Shown piece after piece: positions 5,761 through 6,074 of a stretch of 6,074 nt of DNA. A model generated the notes under the pieces. The model worked only from the letters and a program-made list of their open reading frames with translations, made no database searches and was not told the DNA's origin. The stretch is from NCBI GenBank assembly GCA_937928475.1, contig CALFVE010000172.1, forward strand, positions 1 to 6,074. Direction: 5' to 3'. A program made the translations under genes and the position numbers. Origin of the DNA: an uncultured bacterium. GTDB lineage: Bacteria; Armatimonadota; Zipacnadia; Zipacnadales; Zipacnadaceae. Position 1 is the stretch's first letter. Each line of letters opens with the position of its first letter.

Positions 5761-5824
5761 CCGTTCTGCTTCCTCTGCGCTTCCTCTGTGCTTCCTCTGC
5801 GCTTCCGTTCTGCTTCCCTTGCGC
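5761..5824. repeat. 11-bp tandem repeat upstream of GH95
   Basis: About six units of 11 bp, such as TTCCTCTGCGC, TTCCTCTGTGC, TTCCTCTGCGC, TTCCGTTCTGC and TTCCCTTGCGC, in strict 11-bp register from 5770 to 5824 with a partial unit at 5761-5769. On the minus strand it reads as GCGCAGAGGAA-type repeats, a purine-rich low-complexity class seen between genes in several bacterial groups. It lies in the 132-bp gap between the small ORF and GH95. No promoter stands out there. Confidence 0.75.
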
Positions 5825-5831
5825 CTGTCGT

Positions 5832-5987
5832 TCAAAATGGCCACTTGTACATGCGGCTCGCGATCTTGCGGCCGAGCGCTTTGTTCTTCAGCCGGCGGGC
5901 AATACGCTTCGGGTTGCCGCTGGTGAAGGTCTCCAGGTCATTCGCTAGCCGGGCGATCCGATAGAGAAAACTGACCAGTTTACTCAT
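5832..5987 (-). CDS. Small basic protein of unknown function, 51 residues
   Basis: An ATG at 5985-5987 with an excellent GAGGAG (5994-5999) 6 nt upstream opens a 51-codon frame ending in TGA at 5832-5834. The product starts MSKLVSFLYRIARLANDLE, an amphipathic hydrophobic/basic helix. It continues SGNPKRIARRLKNKALGRK, a strongly basic middle, and ends with an aromatic tail, MYKWPF. There is no signal peptide and no full transmembrane span. The pattern resembles short uncharacterised proteins that I recall from several GC-rich bacteria (FLYR.AR..ND followed by a G-PKR-ARR-KN-GR motif), but I cannot name a family. The basic, amphipathic character would suit binding to RNA, DNA or membrane; that is inference. 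It lies 132 bp upstream of GH95 on the same strand, separated by tandem repeats, so an operon link is uncertain. Confidence 0.75.
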   Translation of the reverse strand: MSKLVSFLYRIARLANDLETFTSGNPKRIARRLKNKALGRKIASRMYKWPF

Positions 5988-6026
5988 GGGTATCTCCTCA
6001 TCCAACCGAGTTCTGGTCCTCCGGCT

Positions 6027-6050
6027 CCCCTTTTGCCGCAGCGAGAGGGG
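6027..6050. repeat. Hairpin at right edge, upstream of the small ORF
   Basis: CCCCTTTTGC (6027-6036) and GCGAGAGGGG (6041-6050) form a 10-bp stem with two G-U pairs as plus-strand RNA, with loop CGCA. As minus-strand RNA the two wobbles become C-A mismatches. Its composition recalls the 28-bp elements at 3067 and 3128, so it may be a diverged relative. Nothing else, and no clear promoter, was seen in 5988-6074 apart from the ribosome-binding site of the small ORF. Confidence 0.4.
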
Positions 6051-6074
6051 GTCGGGGGGCGAGGCGCTCCTTCG

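Overview
This is a GC-rich bacterial chromosomal window holding mostly housekeeping content. The genes are an HslVU protease operon, a tRNA-Ala(CGC), the 3' end of a DUF4159 gene, a family GH95 (alpha-L-fucosidase-like) glycoside hydrolase and a tiny conserved-looking basic protein. HslVU, DUF4159 and GH95 together, with many short GC-rich palindromes, suggest a free-living heterotroph from a deep lineage such as Armatimonadota or Planctomycetota. No marker here settles the phylum, so that placement is a low-confidence inference. No plasmid, phage, transposase or defence genes are visible.

Layout from left to right. 2-628 (+) is the C-terminal part of a DUF4159 protein whose start lies outside the window. 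682-757 (-) is a complete tRNA-Ala with encoded CCA, and its own sigma-70-type promoter lies at 770-799. 889-2319 (-) is hslU and 2429-2962 (-) is hslV, so transcription runs hslV then hslU. 2963-3182 is an intergenic stretch packed with palindromic repeats: two identical 28-bp copies of one, plus two members of a family beginning GTAG. 3183-5699 (-) is the GH95 enzyme, whose reading frame contains five tandem palindromic repeats at one site and a sixth copy at another. 5700-5831 carries an 11-bp tandem repeat. 5832-5987 (-) is a 51-residue protein with a strong ribosome-binding site. The right edge carries one more hairpin.

How the parts relate. HslV (threonine peptidase) and HslU (AAA+ unfoldase) form one cytoplasmic protease complex and are probably co-transcribed. 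GH95 and the small ORF lie on the same strand, but nothing shows a functional link to the protease. DUF4159 converges on the tRNA and the minus-strand genes.

The most notable signal is the palindromic repeat family, which has entered the GH95 coding sequence at two sites and in two different reading frames without breaking it. The repeats at one site have expanded in steps of 27-30 bp, all multiples of three. This recalls protein-embedded palindromic elements such as those known in Rickettsia. I found no convincing new multi-gene system.
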